Assembly (NCBI GenBank): GCA_014706295.1
Contig: JACSVZ010000002.1
Location: forward strand, 56,355,117 to 56,419,116
Source of the DNA: Lycocorax pyrrhopterus obiensis
Taxonomy: Eukaryota; Chordata; Aves; Passeriformes; Paradisaeidae
Direction: 5' to 3'
DNA: 64,000 nt
Positions 32,591 to 46,913 of this stretch are shown piece by piece; position 1 is the stretch's first letter; each line of letters opens with the position of its first letter. Both the position numbers and the translations under genes were made by a program. Under the pieces are notes generated by a model, which was given only the letters and a program-made list of their open reading frames with translations, did no database searches and was not told the origin of the DNA.

Positions 32591-35239
32591 TGAATAACAT
32601 ACTCAGATAAAGAGGAAGACCCACTGCGGAGTCTCCCATATGCTATTGGTGTATTTCTCTGACTAAGTCAGTTAAACCACCCTCCAATCCAGCAGGACTG
32701 CTCACTGAAGGGTCCCCCTAACAGGATGCTGACAGACTGGTCAGGCACAAGGTTCTCAACTTTCCTGGGGCACTGACAGCCACATTAAACACTAAGGGTC
32801 AAGTACATGTCCCCATTAAAGGTCAAGGAAACATCCCCTTTTCGTGTGACATCCCCCTAATGTCCAATGAGGCACTTTAGTTTGTAGATACTAAATATGC
32901 ATTTTTTATTGTTTTTCTGATATTTTAACTATTTTCTTCAGATTATATTTCCATTCAAATACTGTTACACTTCTTGTGTTCTAGGTGGACAAAAATCTTC
33001 AGCAACCACTTCCTCAGAAAACCCCAACACAAAAGCCCTTGCTTAAAAAATCCCTTTACGATGAAGGAGGAAAAAAAAGAAGAAGAAGATAAAAGAAAAA
33101 AACCTGCTTGTTTGGGTTTTTTTACATTCTTAAGAAACAAAGTGAGGGCATACAAGCATGTGTGGTCATGTCAACAAGAAAAAAGAATATCAGTAACTAA
33201 CTTTCTGTTAAAGCAGAAGGCTGGAACTTGCAGAGTTCTGGAAAATGAAACAAACTGTGGAATGTTTCAAAAAAAATTAGATAGTAACTCTCAGTGAAAC
33301 ATCAGTGTCTCACTATCCTTATGATTAGAAGTGTTCACCCACTCCTTTTGTCCACTTTGATAATTTTTCCCTTCTTCTCAAACAACTGATGTATCTGAAA
33401 ACTGTTGCATGCGTGTCCCTCATTTTATCTTTGACAGACTATTTAATTACTCATTCTACCTTCTTTTTTCTAAAAGCATTTTTTCTACACCTCTAGAATA
33501 CAAAAGCATATGGGGAGTGAGAGGAGCATTTCTCCAGATGCAGATATTGACAAGTGCAATACAGTTATCCAGGCTCCCTTTATAGACAATAGAAAGAAAA
33601 CGTCACTTCTAGGGCGTGATTCAGCTCAGCCTAAGATTGATGTCTAAAACAAGTCAGATGAACAACACCTTAAAAGAATCTATTTCTCTTCATTGATTAT
33701 AAAGGAAGCCAACATGATTACCTCAGTTGATGATGCCTTAAATTAAGTGAAATCCTGCCCTGACCGGGTACTGTGTGCTGCTTGTACAGATCACGCTTGA
33801 GATTCTCTCCTTGCAAACAGTTGGGCTGTGTAGAAACTACCAGTAATACCATATGCAGTGGTAGCTACAGCACAGGAGCTTGACCTCACAAATGTCTAAT
33901 CTGATGGGGAAAAGTTCTTCTTGGAAAGGTTCTCAAGCAGATTCATTAGAAAGTTACCATGGAAATTTTTTTTCTCCATTGGTAGAGCACAGTTTGACAA
34001 TAAGCTCTTGTGGCTGTGACCCTTTGGATCTGAATTTTATAATAGCAGCTAATTTCTCACAGGCACCTTTATCCCCTTGCTGAACATACACAAAAAAAGG
34101 AAACAATGTGTGCTGCAGGGATGAAATAGGGTGATCCTTAAAAAAGAAAATGAAAAAGAAACTCACTGACCTGTGCACAGCTAAAAGAATGCTAGACCAG
34201 AAGTTCAGCTTCTGATATGGGTGTGGTTTGGGGTTTCCTGTTCGTCAAAGGAATTGGCTTTCAAAATAAAGGATCCCATAACCATCACAGAGCAACAAAC
34301 CTTCTTAACCTCAAATACCTGCCAGCTCTAATACAACATCAAATCAAATTATTCTCTAGCATGGCGAAAATGCAGTAGCTCCAGAGCACTTTATTAATAG
34401 GTACTTAAATTGACAGTAATACAATTGCATCCTTACTCAGCCAAACAAACACTTCTGATACCTGGAAATACAAGACTGATACAAGCATTACTCTACATCA
34501 GTACTAAGATACTAAGATGCAAAAGTAGGTGGTGCTTTGGGAGGGCAAGTCTTACTTTTAAGGGTCACAGAGACATAAGTGCTTGTATTCACATCTGACA
34601 GCAAAGCCTTGGCTGCTACTTCATTACAGAAAGGTTCTGATAACTATCAACAACAGCATGCCTCTTTATGATCTTAGTGCAGCCAGGTGTAAACAAGTTG
34701 TTTCTGCAGAATTAAGAGAGCTAGAACCTTTGTATCCATAGTAAAATTATCTTTGGCTACGTTGTCAGTGACAGGAACATTCAGAGGATAAAAAACCTGA
34801 CCACAGTACTTTGCATTTACCATTTACCCTCATTGCCCTGGATTGTTTTCAACTGCCCTGATTCTGCCCAATATGTGCCACAAAACAGAACATAAGAGGC
34901 CATGCAGTACTAGATTGATTCCCTCAACAGCAGTTATAGCACAGACGTGCACACCTTCTGTCCAGCAGCCCTGTTTCCACTGCATAATCCAATGCCATGA
35001 TAAGTTTCAAGGCTGGAGAAGATCTATAGGAGTGCAGCCTGAAAATACATTTTCCAGCTGGGACAACTGAAGGAAACTGGTACACTGTGTGGTGCCATAC
35101 TTTCTCGCTTCTCTGGCCTAGAGGTTCATAAAGGAGAGGAGATATCACAGTAGTGTCATGCCGAAGTGCAAAGCCTGGCTTCACTGATGGGTAAGAGGCT
35201 AACTGGGCTTGAACATCAGCCAGCAAATTTCCTTAGCAT
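32591..35239. other. PDE1C intron 1, unassigned segment
   Basis: The first 300 bp (to about 32880) might be retroviral internal sequence behind the LTR-like element, but I see no protein. The rest is AT-rich and unique. A purine-rich patch lies at 33062-33100. No exon seen. Confidence 0.45.
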
Positions 35240-35845
35240 CAAAGGCATTTAACAGTGTCCTGGGCTTCATTCAGTGTTGCCAGCAGGTCAGTGGAGGTGA
35301 TACTTCCCTACTGTGCAGCATTGATCAGATCACACTTGGAGTGCTGGGTCTAGTTCTGCACTTCCCAGTGCAGGAAAGAGATGGAGACACCAGAGAGAGT
35401 CCAGCAAAAGCCAACAAAGATAATTAAAGCACCTAATGGATAAGCAAAGTCAAAGAGCTGAGACTGTTCAGCCTGCAGAAGAGAAAGCTTAGGGGGATCT
35501 CTCAGTGTAGATATATCTGTAGGATGGGGGTGCAGAGAGGACAGAGACAGGCTCTCTCCAGTGGTGCCCAGTGACAGGACCAAAGTCAATATGCACACAC
35601 TGAAAAACAGGAGGTTCCCTCTGAACATAAAGAAACACCATTTTTTTCTTACTGTGACGTTGTCCAAGTACTGGCACAAGTTGCTCAGGAGCTTTTGGAG
35701 CCTCCATCCTTGAAGATACTAAAAAGCCATCTGGACATGGTCTTAGGGAATCGTGGTATAGGTGGGTATGCTTGAGCAAGGGGATTGAACAGGATGGCCT
35801 CCAGAGGTCTTTTCCACCCTTAACCACTCTGATTCTGTATGCTTT
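35240..35845 (+). mobile_element. CR1 LINE 3' fragment
   Basis: Plus-strand CR1 3' portion: AACAGTGTCCTGGGCTTCATTC, GATCAGATCACACTTGGAGTGCTG-type block, GTGCCCAGTGACAGGACC, TCCATCCTTGAAGATAC, GGATGGCCTCCAGAGGTCTT, ending CTGATTCTGTATGC. Old and shifted. Confidence 0.82.
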
Positions 35846-38800
35846 CACCTTTTGCCACAGCTACAAGATGACTGAGCAGAGAGACCTAGCTGAGAGTTTG
35901 GAGGCTCTGAAAAAGACTGTCACCTCTTATGATCTTCCTCTACATTGTCTCTGCTATATATATTAGGTGAATAGGACATACTTTTGGGACACACATCATC
36001 TTTCATACTCCCCCTATGCAAAGACTGCAATAATCAACAGCCTGGACTGATTTCTGTGGCAGTTCATAAAGACAAGCGTTTCAGGCTAATTTATTTACTA
36101 AAAAAGAAACATGGCTAACCTGACTGAAAAATTTTTATTCCTTTAGTTAGATATAATTCTGTGCTACAATGAACAGATTGTGTAAATGCTGAGCTACTAT
36201 TCCTATTAACTATTGCTATTTTTCCTGTAAAAAAAGTGAGCTTTGAACACATATAAAAGTGTGTTTCAGGTGCCAGGAAGCATGGCTGAGATAGTCAACT
36301 ATAAGTCATATCCACATTTCTGGCAGCAGGCTCTGTCTACATTTCCTCTCACTGGGTCTATTGCAAAAGCCAAAAAGAAAAGAAGACTGACTGTCTCTGA
36401 TTTCAGTTGTTTGTATCAGAAAAAGAGATGCCTGGGAAAGGAAATAGGCACTTCTGAGTCTTCTTTCTCAAGAGATGAACTCACAATTTTCATATTTGCA
36501 TAATTTGCATGTGATTTGCATCATTTTTTCCCAGCATCCTATTTTAATTTTTAATCTGTATGCACCCCTGGGATCATCACTTTGTCCACTCAGGTTTTCA
36601 TCAGATATCTTCTTATATGTGGACAGGTCCTACTCTGCAGAACAGAAGCATGCTGAGGGCTCTGTCTCTCAGCTCCTAAGAGAGTTCACTTTAAAGGAAC
36701 TTCGAAACATGCAGTCTCTGGAAGTTTTATTGACAAAATACTTGTGTTTACAAGGCAATAATCCCATTGTTTTAATAGGAACTAATTATACACCATTTCC
36801 TTTGCCCTTCTATTTCATTCTGCAGTACCAGGGGATCCAGATTTAGCCTTATGGCTGTGAGTGGGACTTCTCAGGAAGTTCCTCTGATGCCTGCTCTCCC
36901 TCCTTTCCTGGACAGGAAGTGGCCTCAGGCATCATCCAAGCCCAGAGGTGACCCAGAGCACACCTAGATAACACTTGAGGAAGCATCTGCCAGGAAGCCC
37001 ACACCTTGTTCTGTGTTTCCCTTGGAGGAGACATATCTATTTCTGAACACATAATTTTTCCCATTCCTCTTTTCCTACATATCACTTCTAATGTTTCCCC
37101 ATGAAATTCAAAAAGCAAAGGAGACAAACGAGTTAAAACAAGGAAGGCAATTAAGTGTGAATGATGCCTTTACAAATCCTCTATTTGGATCCTCTATAAA
37201 TACCAGGTCTTCTCTGAATTTTACCCTTGGTCATTTGTAATTCTCATAAATTTTTGTACAATTGCTGCATAGTTTCTTTATCCTTCTGTTTCCACAAAGT
37301 CAAACAAATACACACATGCATATTTAAAATGAGGCCTAAGAAATTCCTTTCTTTGCCAATAACATCAACACTTCATCTGGATGCTGACAGAAAGACAAGC
37401 AGAGGCAGACAGATCTGCTAGCTCTTTTTAATCACAGGAATCCTGTGCAGATGATTATTGCACATGCCACACAGCAGAGTGGATTCACAGCTGAAGTACA
37501 TCAGTAGTAGCTCTGACTGAAAATGCCCTGAAGTTTACTACTTTTTCATCTACCAACACTAGCAGGTTTGCATGGGCAGTAGAAAAGCAGCATTACAACC
37601 TCTTTTTTGAAGAGGCTTCATCATTATTCCTCCCCTTAAGAGTTCAGCAACTCAGTTTTAATCATCAGAGAATTCTCCCTTCTCACTCTTCTGTGCACTG
37701 TCTCAGGAACAGGAGGTTGAATGTGAACAGCTCTGTGGCTCGAGAAATATTGTAAAAGTGGTTCCCTTCATGGAAGTGCACTGAGTTTCCAGCTCTCTGC
37801 ATTCACTGTCACTCTGTGGGTGTTGCTGAGGATTTCCACATACACACTTTGGAACCAGTGCATGCACTCTTCATGTACTTTTTAAGCACCATGGGATCAG
37901 ATATAATGGACTTTAAGAGTTCTTTAGGATTCCATTCAGGAGTCCAAATGTCTGAGTAATAAATCCTGCCCTGGAGCACTGCATAACCTTAAAACCAGGA
38001 TACGAACAGACTCTATACACTTTTGCCTGTGCTTCAGAGAGCAGGCCAAGAACAGGGCAGGATTTGCCACCTTCAACTCATGAAATCAAATCTGATCTAG
38101 CAAAACTTAATGCTGCTTTGGCTGACCTGCCAGGTGGAACAAATAGGAAGGGTTTCTCACAAATAAAGAACCACATGTGCAAAAAACCGTAAAATATAAT
38201 CCTGGTAAATAAACCTCTTATTAATATTCAATACAGCAGGTCAACCATACCATACAGTAACACTACACCACTTCATAAGCTGCTGGTGCAGATGTTAGGA
38301 CTATGACCACTGGTCTTTTTTCTTTTCAGGTTGTCTGCTTTCTACAGCTTGTAACAGAGGTAGGCCGGTGACATGATGCCATCTGATATAATTGTTTCAA
38401 GCAATTGAATTTCAGATCAATTACTAAAGTGTATATAGAAACTTCTGGTGTATATAGAAACCAAGTGCTGCTTCACAGCTCCCTCTCACTGGCAATCTGC
38501 CAGTGAGTACCAGCAGACAGTTCTTCTCAGAGGCATCTTTCTAGCAACTGGTAACCAGTTGCGATGCAAAAGCATTTTCTCACACAAATACGGTCTACAT
38601 TTTAAAATCAATACTCTTTTTTAACTCCTTCTTTTAAATCTCTACATTGAAGCAAGTATAGTCAAACCATTAACTTCATATGTGAAAAATGCCACTGGAA
38701 GTATCTTGCCAGAGCTACCAGTATTACTTCACATAAACTACCAACACCCATAAAAGTAGTGACCAGTATAATGTAATACTCTTTCCCCAAAGCTGTCTTC

Positions 38801-41800
38801 CCACTCTAAAGAAGACAGTTTTGTCTTAATACTACATAAATTTAAAATTTGTATCTTTAAAAGGTTCACCAGTCTTCACATCCACTTTCTGCCAATCTGT
38901 GATAAAAGGAGAAAAGACCCAAGGCTTCAGTCAGACCATTTATTGCACTGTGCTTGCAAGGTCCTTGGTGAAGGCCCTGAGCAAAAACACTGACACTGGC
39001 TAAAACACAATTATCAGTCTTAGTTAAGAAGTTACATATGGCTCTTTAAATTTAAACATCAGCCAAGGAAAAATACTTTTGGTTGGTTGGTTCCTCTGAA
39101 AGCCACAAAATTAAATACCTGTGAAAAGCAATTCATGTTTTAGTAATACTATAAGTCACTTCTTTGCAGATACCATGGAGGCTGAACCAGGCAATAATAC
39201 ATGCTACACCTCTGCCACATCTCCCAACAGACACCTTGGCTTTTAAGGCACATCACTGATTCTGGATGGAAAAATTCCTTAGGTCTTTCTAGAGACCGTG
39301 TTATTTCAGCAGCTCCAAAGGCAAGCAGGCCACAGTGAATGTTGAGTCTGTACAACAGAGGACATCAGGACAAACCAGTTTTGGCTTCTTGGTGGAGCAG
39401 AAGATATCTGCCAGCCTACAAGTGCATAGCAAAAGGTATATGTACCTTCAAGGATCTCTGTGACAATGCTATAAGGTCTTCAGCCTCAATACTAGTGGCG
39501 CTGCAGATGCAACACAGAGATGGTTAAATCCACATTCCCTTAAAAGGTCTTAACAGCAATAGCTCTCTGCAGAGGAAGGAGCATATTCATACTGAACTGA
39601 GTAGTTCAGAGATGACTGTTCTCTTATATAGATCACCTGCCCTATGACTCAGATTGAAATCAGCTTTGATTATCACTTTTTATTTTAAAATTTCAGATTT
39701 TGGCAAAGGAAGAAAAAGGGTTGGGTTTTTTCCTCAGCTTTGATGGAAATTTCTTAGATTTGCTTATATGATCATTTTGAAAAAAAAAATAACACCCACT
39801 TCAGACCAAATTATGAATTACCACGGCTGTATAAGAGTCAGAACATAATCTGGCCTGAAAAATCTGTAATTCTGAATTTATTATAATGTTCTAGGTGGAA
39901 AAAACATTGGTCTTTAAATCAATGGCCAGCAGTCCGGAGAAAAGACCATGTCCCTCCTCTAGGCTAATATAATGTGATACAGTGCCACAAAATAAGGTCT
40001 GTACATTCTGAAGATGCCTTTTGCAGAGTAGATTCCATGGCAAATAGTGATTATTAACAGTATACTTATTTGGTAACAATCACGATTTGGGAGTGGGGGA
40101 GTAAATCGGTATCAACTAAATGGGCTTAGTATTCTGCTACTAATTTCACATCAAGCATAAACATCCTGTCCTGCAAAATGCCAGTTTTAATAGGAGAGGA
40201 AAACACACTTTGCACTTGGAGCACCTATATATTGGCACCTACATATTATAGCACCTATGAGTTTCAGAGAGTCCTTTTTCTCCTTGCCTTTCCATTCTTT
40301 GCTCACTTCCTAGAGGGTTACAATTGCAATTGCAAAAACTTGACATTTGAGGGAAACAGCAATTACTCTTGTTTATTCATGGAGCACATTTTATCACTAT
40401 GCAACGGAGCTTCTCATCCTGCAACTAACTGAAGACCACTTGTTTTGAAAATCCTTTTAATTCAGTAAGGTTTCATGTACAAGTCCAACAACAGAATCAT
40501 GGCCTGAATGAAAATCTCCTTTTAGGTTTTCTTAAGGGTGTTTGCCTCATATGTGTAAATTATTTGTCTTCATCAAAAGATCCATTTTAAAAAAAGAACA
40601 AAATTGAAACTCAGTATTCTAAACAGAGCAAAAATTACTGTAAGTAGTTTCAAAGAAAGTTAACATATTTATAATCTCTACTTCAAGTCTGTTTCCAAAG
40701 GTGTTAAGTAACTTGCTCAACTTGAACAAGCAACAAAAAAAATCCCTAGAAATTCTCTGTATGTGATTAGCTGTGTTTGGGGACTAGAGCAAGAAAGCTT
40801 AGTTTTCAATTGATACCATTCAAACTAAATCACACTGGCATTCACAAATTACAAAATGAAAGAGAGAAAATTATAAAACATAAAGAGGAAAACACTAGCA
40901 CAAAGTCTGGGGACCAGATCCATTACCACAGTTCAAGAATGCAAGACTCAAAACTGGAAAGAAAAAAAAAGAATGTGAAAAATCGAGTCCATAAAAAGCA
41001 ATCAGCATGCCATATAGGAGAACTGCAAGGACCTCAGCTACCCACATACATGTGGAAGAAACAAGTAAAATTTGATTTTTGAACGCTTTGAATCCTAATA
41101 ATGGTTGACTATCAATACTAAAAGAGAAAGGATATGCAACATGAATCCAGTGTCCTTATCCTCATGTCCAATGGCTATAAATCTACTTCAAGTCCTTGAG
41201 CTGAAACTGAACTAAGTGCTACTGCGTGAGCAAGTTGTCTACCCTCTCCCCTTTCCCAATACACTTGGCAGGTTTCATCACTCTGCACAACAGTGAGGAG
41301 GAGTGGGGTGATTGGAAAGGGTACTAAATCAACAGACATAAAATGTATCATCACGCAGCAGTAGCAGCAAGAGACCAACCATGTACTGCCATTTAATGGA
41401 AAGAGATGATGTTTGCACCTAAGAAAAATTTTCAGGGGACTGATTGCAGCTGCTATGACAACAAGAAGGAAGATGTGACATAATGATCTAAGTGACTGTT
41501 TCATGTTGTTCCAGTGAACCACTCTACTCAGCAGCTGGGAAGCCAGTAGAGACTTCATTAAGTGCATCTGTTCAGTAATTACTGCAACCTTCCCTGCACC
41601 ATGACTCTAACTTTCCATGCAGTCATAGCACAAAGCTGTTGGATGTAATCATAAGGGTTCATTTCTCAGTGCTAAAAATTTCAAGCCTGTAGCTATTAGA
41701 AATTTGGCATCGAGTTTCAGCAGGTTTGTTAAATACAAGCTCTGTCACCCGGCAAGGAGAAATAGGGAGCAAAATCGTATCAGCATAACCTTGATGAAGT

Positions 41801-43442
41801 CTTGCAAGCAAGCCACGAAAAAGCTGCATTATTTGCCTGCCTCGTATGTAGGGCAGTTCCTTTTCTAACATACAGCAACTTTCACTTTAACTGGAAAAGA
41901 CCAGGACAGATCCTTTGCTCATTTAAATCACTGCAGTTCTCTTGACTGAAGTAGAATATGAATATTTACTGCAGGTCAGGATTCTGCCCCTTGATTTGAT
42001 TTGCACTAGTACACAAATAAGTGAATGTTATGTCAAGGAGTCTTTTGCTTTCTTAATCATGCAAAGCTACAGAACTAGGAAAAATGAGCTTGTATTTACA
42101 CTACATCAAGACAATAGACCAATTACTAGAGCACAAGGCTTTAAAACAGAAAATTTGCAGCAAAAACACAAATCCCCAAAGACAGTTAGTTTGACAGCTC
42201 CTAGACTTTGATCCTCAGCAGGAGGAGGAGGACGCAGACCTCTGGCTTTTGACATGGGAGAAGGAACTGTCTTGAGAAAAGGTTCTCCCTGTCAGAGCCT
42301 GCCTGCTCAGTAACAGGCCTGGCTACCTGCCTGCCTGCAACTGAGCTCAAAAGGCACAGAAGAAGTCATGCCTCTTTAGTTCTTTTGAAATTTAGGGATT
42401 CTAGAAAATCTGAATTTTGAAATTAGTATCTTTGCATCAATTCAGAAGGCACTGGGAGCAGGAATAATTGGCCAAAGACCAGAAAGAAAAAAAAGCAGAG
42501 GCAACATTATTTCTCCCGGTCAGAATGGGCCCCTCCTTGTAGGGAGTAAACATCATTTGTTGTCTGTGAAAGAGGCCCTGTCTGCATTTCCTTTCCTTTC
42601 TTTCTGGCACAAAGAGAATAGGTGTCCTTGTCTCCAGCCAGGTGTCTCCACCTTCTGCCCGATTTGCACCTTCTGTTTGAGGCTCTGCTGCCTCACAAGC
42701 CCAGTTTTCATAGCTACTTCACATTAGTGAATCTTATTCCCAACACATTGAGGAATTTAGACCATTCAGTGACATTAGTCCTGCAGACAGATTCAGAGGT
42801 GACAAAGCACCAAAACCAGGACACATAATTCACCAATCTTACAAAAAAAAAAATCACAAGTAATTAATTAAAGGAACACTTCCTTACAGTAATGATAGTG
42901 AGTTTATCCATTAACATCTCTTCTTACCCAGAACTCCCATGTATGGAGCTTAATTTCAGAGAATGGGGATGCTCATTCACTCAAATCAAAACATGCAGCA
43001 AAGGTTTTACTTTTAGCAGCTTCCCTGAAATATAAAATCAAGGGAAGGAAGCGAAATAGCACTTTTGATGTGAGCCTGTCACAGGAACCTGCAATCTTTT
43101 GTGAGCTGCTTCCGAGCCTGTTGTGTAACTCTGCCTGGTAACCACTCGAAACAACTGACAGTTAAGGGAATAACCCCAAATGCCATGTTTCTGGATGCAA
43201 AGATACAGGCAGCAGAGCACAGATGTGAACGGCAGGCAGCAGTGATAAGGAAGAACATCCACAGAGGCAAATGGGCAGAGGTCCATAAAAAAACATTGCC
43301 AGACTTTTTGCCACACTACACTAGACTACAAGAATTATTACTAGTCTTTTCAAAGACTCTTTACTTAGGTTACAGCAGTCCACCCCAGCAAAATCAAAGA
43401 TGTAAGTTTAGTATCAAGACCCTGTAGATGCCATAGTATCAC
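35846..43442. other. PDE1C intron 1, long segment without recognised elements
   Basis: About 7.6 kb of AT-rich unique sequence. I looked for LTR ends, CR1 blocks, exons with splice sites, and tRNA-like hairpins, and found none I could support. Frames of up to 130 codons (for example minus strand 41175-41567) show no family and no homopolymer-free domain pattern. Confidence 0.45.
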
Positions 43443-43645
43443 CATAGAATCATAGAAGCATAGGAGCTGGAATGGGCCTTAAAAATCATGTAGTCCCAAA
43501 CTCCCCTGCCATAGGAAGGGACACCTGTCACTAGACCAGGCTGCTAAAGGCCCTATCCAACCTGGCTTTGAACAATGCCAGGGTTGGGGCATCCACAACC
43601 TCCCTGGGCAACCTGTTTCAGTGTGTGATGATTCTCACCTTTTAT
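43443..43645 (-). mobile_element. CR1 LINE 3' end
   Basis: The plus strand starts CATAGAATCATAGAAGCATAGG, the CR1 tail, and goes on to the standard 3' blocks (CCTGCCATAGGAAGGGACACC, GGGGCATCCACAACCTCCCT). About 200 bp, 5'-truncated. Confidence 0.9.
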
Positions 43646-46115
43646 AAAATCTGCCACAATTTAAGTACCAACAGCCAGAATTAATATTGCCCATCACTGT
43701 GGCAGTGACCATCCACCCCAAACAAATGGCCAGCTGGCTAACTCACCCATAGGCATGCCAACCTATGCACATGCCTTTCAGGTGTCTTTTCAGACAAAGC
43801 AGACAGAGACAAAACTGGTTAAAACTAAAATACCAATCTGAAGGGAAGGGAACAGAAAAGTACTCATACAACTTTAGAGCTTTAGTCCACAATCTATTTG
43901 CTGCCAGCTTTGGGGGTAGGGCTATGTTGGAAGTTAATTTTAATTCTTTATAATCTTACAACTACATCAGAATTCCTTAAACCACATTTAAAAACTCACA
44001 TCCTATTGCAAGCTTAGTATTTGTATTATATTAATAAACTCAGATCTTCCCATTAGCTTTCAGACTGCACTGTTTACACAGAAATCATCAGTGCTTCCTA
44101 CCAGCTTACTGAGAAAAAATGCTCTCACTAAGGTTTATTACGAGAAGAGTGAAAGAAAATTTTAAAACACCAATGTTTTTGGAGTTTCGTTGTTTTTTGA
44201 ACCTTTTGATATATGTCAACAAAAAAAATTATAGAGTTTAGGTACAATGACAAGGAGAGGCTACAGCCCACAAGACAAGTGGTGGCTAGGCATTCTCCCT
44301 TCACCTTTTTGGCCAAGCACACTGTTTGTGTGCAGGCAGACATAACTCCCCCTCTCCCTGAAAGTGGACAGACCAGACAGACAGATATGTCTCCCAGCCT
44401 TCCTTTGAAGTCTGAAAGCTATGACACACATGCAGAATAAGAGATTTGTCAGCACCTTCTAATTACACTACTTCATTCAAAACAACATTTTTATTATAAG
44501 CAACTGAGGGCAGAATTGAAGTATATCTCCATTAAAATGCAGTGTGTGTGCTTGCAGGGGTCTTCTCCTGACACCTGCCTCATTTGTGGGTTTGCAAAGG
44601 TGTCCTTGACAAAAAGGTGCTTCTAAAGTTATCTGTCAGGGCTGTTCTACATGTGACATTGAAATGGATGTTGAAATGGGTTCCAAGTAGGGAACTGCAA
44701 CCTGAGAAAACTCCAGACACATTAAGAAAACTACATTTTAAAAGAATTATTTCAAAATAGGGCCCGAAATCACCACAAAACAAAACTCAGGGCTTCCATA
44801 GTAACTGGAGGGAAAGCTTTTACATGCACAGTGTGTAACAGAGTGTTTTCATAAAGAAAGTTACCTACAAGATTTATAAAGAACTGCTGTGAGCCAGACT
44901 AAGTGTTTCAGTGCCACTTCCTTCCTCTCCAACAACACCTAAGTTACAGAACTCTGTAACTCCTCACCACTTCATTCCATAAATCTATTTTTAAAAATTT
45001 ATTTTATACATTGGATAGGACAAACAGTGTTGCCAGCTGTTTCTGGATAGAAAAAGCAGAAAGTTGGAGTTTTACTGAAGTTAAGCTCTTAGTCATAGAA
45101 ATTCAATAAATGCAGAAGGAAAACATCTTGTTAATATTTGTGTTTATTGTTTCCCCAGGTTTAAAGACAGTGGACCAGCCTCTAGTAAGTCAATTACAAC
45201 AGGAAGTAACACTGGCATTCTGAGTCTCTCATTTGCACAGCAATGATGAGACAATCCACAGGGAAAAAAAAGGCCTTAAGTTCCTCTCTGCTGTGTTTTA
45301 GTGGAGGAAAACTTAGCCAAAGTCAAACAAGAGCTCAAATACAGTATCTTGTTTATATAAAATTTAATGTACTCTGAAATTTGGTGATATAAACCATGGC
45401 AAATAAAGATCTTGAAGCCTTCATCTGAGATAGATGGAACTTTCTAAAGCAAACTAAATTGTAAGATTCCTGTTCTTGAATAGTCCCACTAAATGGCTCA
45501 CACTGTGGCTCCAATATAGACCCTTTACATCAACTACCAGTGCAAGAAGATCATAAAAGTGGAATACTCAAAATCCTTTGTGGGCCAGTGCACCGCAATC
45601 CTCCTCAGAGTCTCTGTCAAAACAGTTGTATCTAGAGGAAAAGGATTTGCAACTACCTTGTTTCTTCATACAGAAGAAAGCTATGTGGTATTGTCATACA
45701 TTTGCCTTTCTGGTATGGTACAACTCTCTTTTCTGCAGGGATCTGTAAAGCCCTTGGGAAGTGTGGAGTTCCTACAGCTCTCGTGTCCCAACACCAATGT
45801 GGTAAGCAGCTAAGGTGAAAATTAGAGCAGTTGAGAAGCTGCTCTAGGTTGCTCTGCTCTGTAAGCAGATGCTGGCCAACTCCAGAGACACAAGGGTATC
45901 TAACTACAAGCCTTCAGCAAGCTGCTCTTCTTGCACCAAGCTTCTTCTTTGCCCTCATACTTTCATGTTCAATGTTAGGCCCAGGTCTTTCATTATTTTT
46001 CATTAAAATTTTCATTAAGTCTCATTGTCAGTACTCAGTTTTCAAAACACTGTGAAGATCATAATTTCTTAGCAGTTAGTATAAATGTGAATCAATGCAA
46101 AATATTTTCTCTTCA
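43646..46115. other. PDE1C intron 1, unique segment
   Basis: No elements or exons recognised. Frames here are short. Confidence 0.45.
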
Positions 46116-46200
46116 TAGTGTCATTTTGGTTGGAAAAGACCTTTAAGATCATTGAGACCAATTGCAAACTGCACACTGCCACGTACACCAAAAGAAGCAA
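46116..46200 (-). mobile_element. CR1 LINE 3' end, short relic
   Basis: GTCATTTTGGTTGGAAAAGACC...AAGATCATTGAGACCAA matches the first 50-80 bp of the CR1 3' end in reverse. The octamer tail is lost. Confidence 0.7.
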
Positions 46201-46913
46201 TGGAATGAACAAACATCCTTCTTCAATGCTCTCAACCATGCAGCTGGAGGTGACGATTGTGAAGATAAAAGTTACAATTATTACCATGCTTTCCTTCTAA
46301 TAGCACAGATATTTCATCATGGACCTACCCAAACTCCAATCTGTTGTTCCCACTCTGTCCGGAACAGAGTTGGACAACAATTTGAAAATGCTGCTTGACA
46401 ACTGCTATGATTCATTTTGCACCCAAAGGGAAGATACTTTCTCTCAAACTAATATTTCTTTGTTCCTCAAGGGTATCAGCCTTCTCTCTCAGCTCATACT
46501 ACAGTAGCAGATGCAGCAGCTCAACATTTCCCAAGAACTTCTCAAAAATCGTCAGAATACAAAAAACAGAATTCTCATCTGATGGAAAAAAAAGACATTT
46601 AAGTCCATACCTGACACATTAATGTCGCTGTGGGATTTCTTGGATAGATTTATCTTCTTCAGTATAACAATTAATAAATACATGAATCATTTAGGTCTTA
46701 CACAGTGCTGGTAATACTACATAGCATGTTTACAAAGTTTTTACAGTTATGTGATTCACTACAATGCACACTTGCCCAGATATAAAAATAAATGCAATAT
46801 AATACACAGATCATAGAATCAATACACTGTGTGCATCAAATACGGATGCACATGAAAGAAAACAGCACAGGAGCTGCAATGCAACAACTGTCCTAAGAAG
46901 CAGAAAAAACCTG

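Noticed and set aside
41175..41567. 130-codon minus-strand open frame with hydrophobic stretches
   Set aside because: It lies in an intron on the gene strand, has no family resemblance, and the hydrophobicity follows from AT-rich codons.
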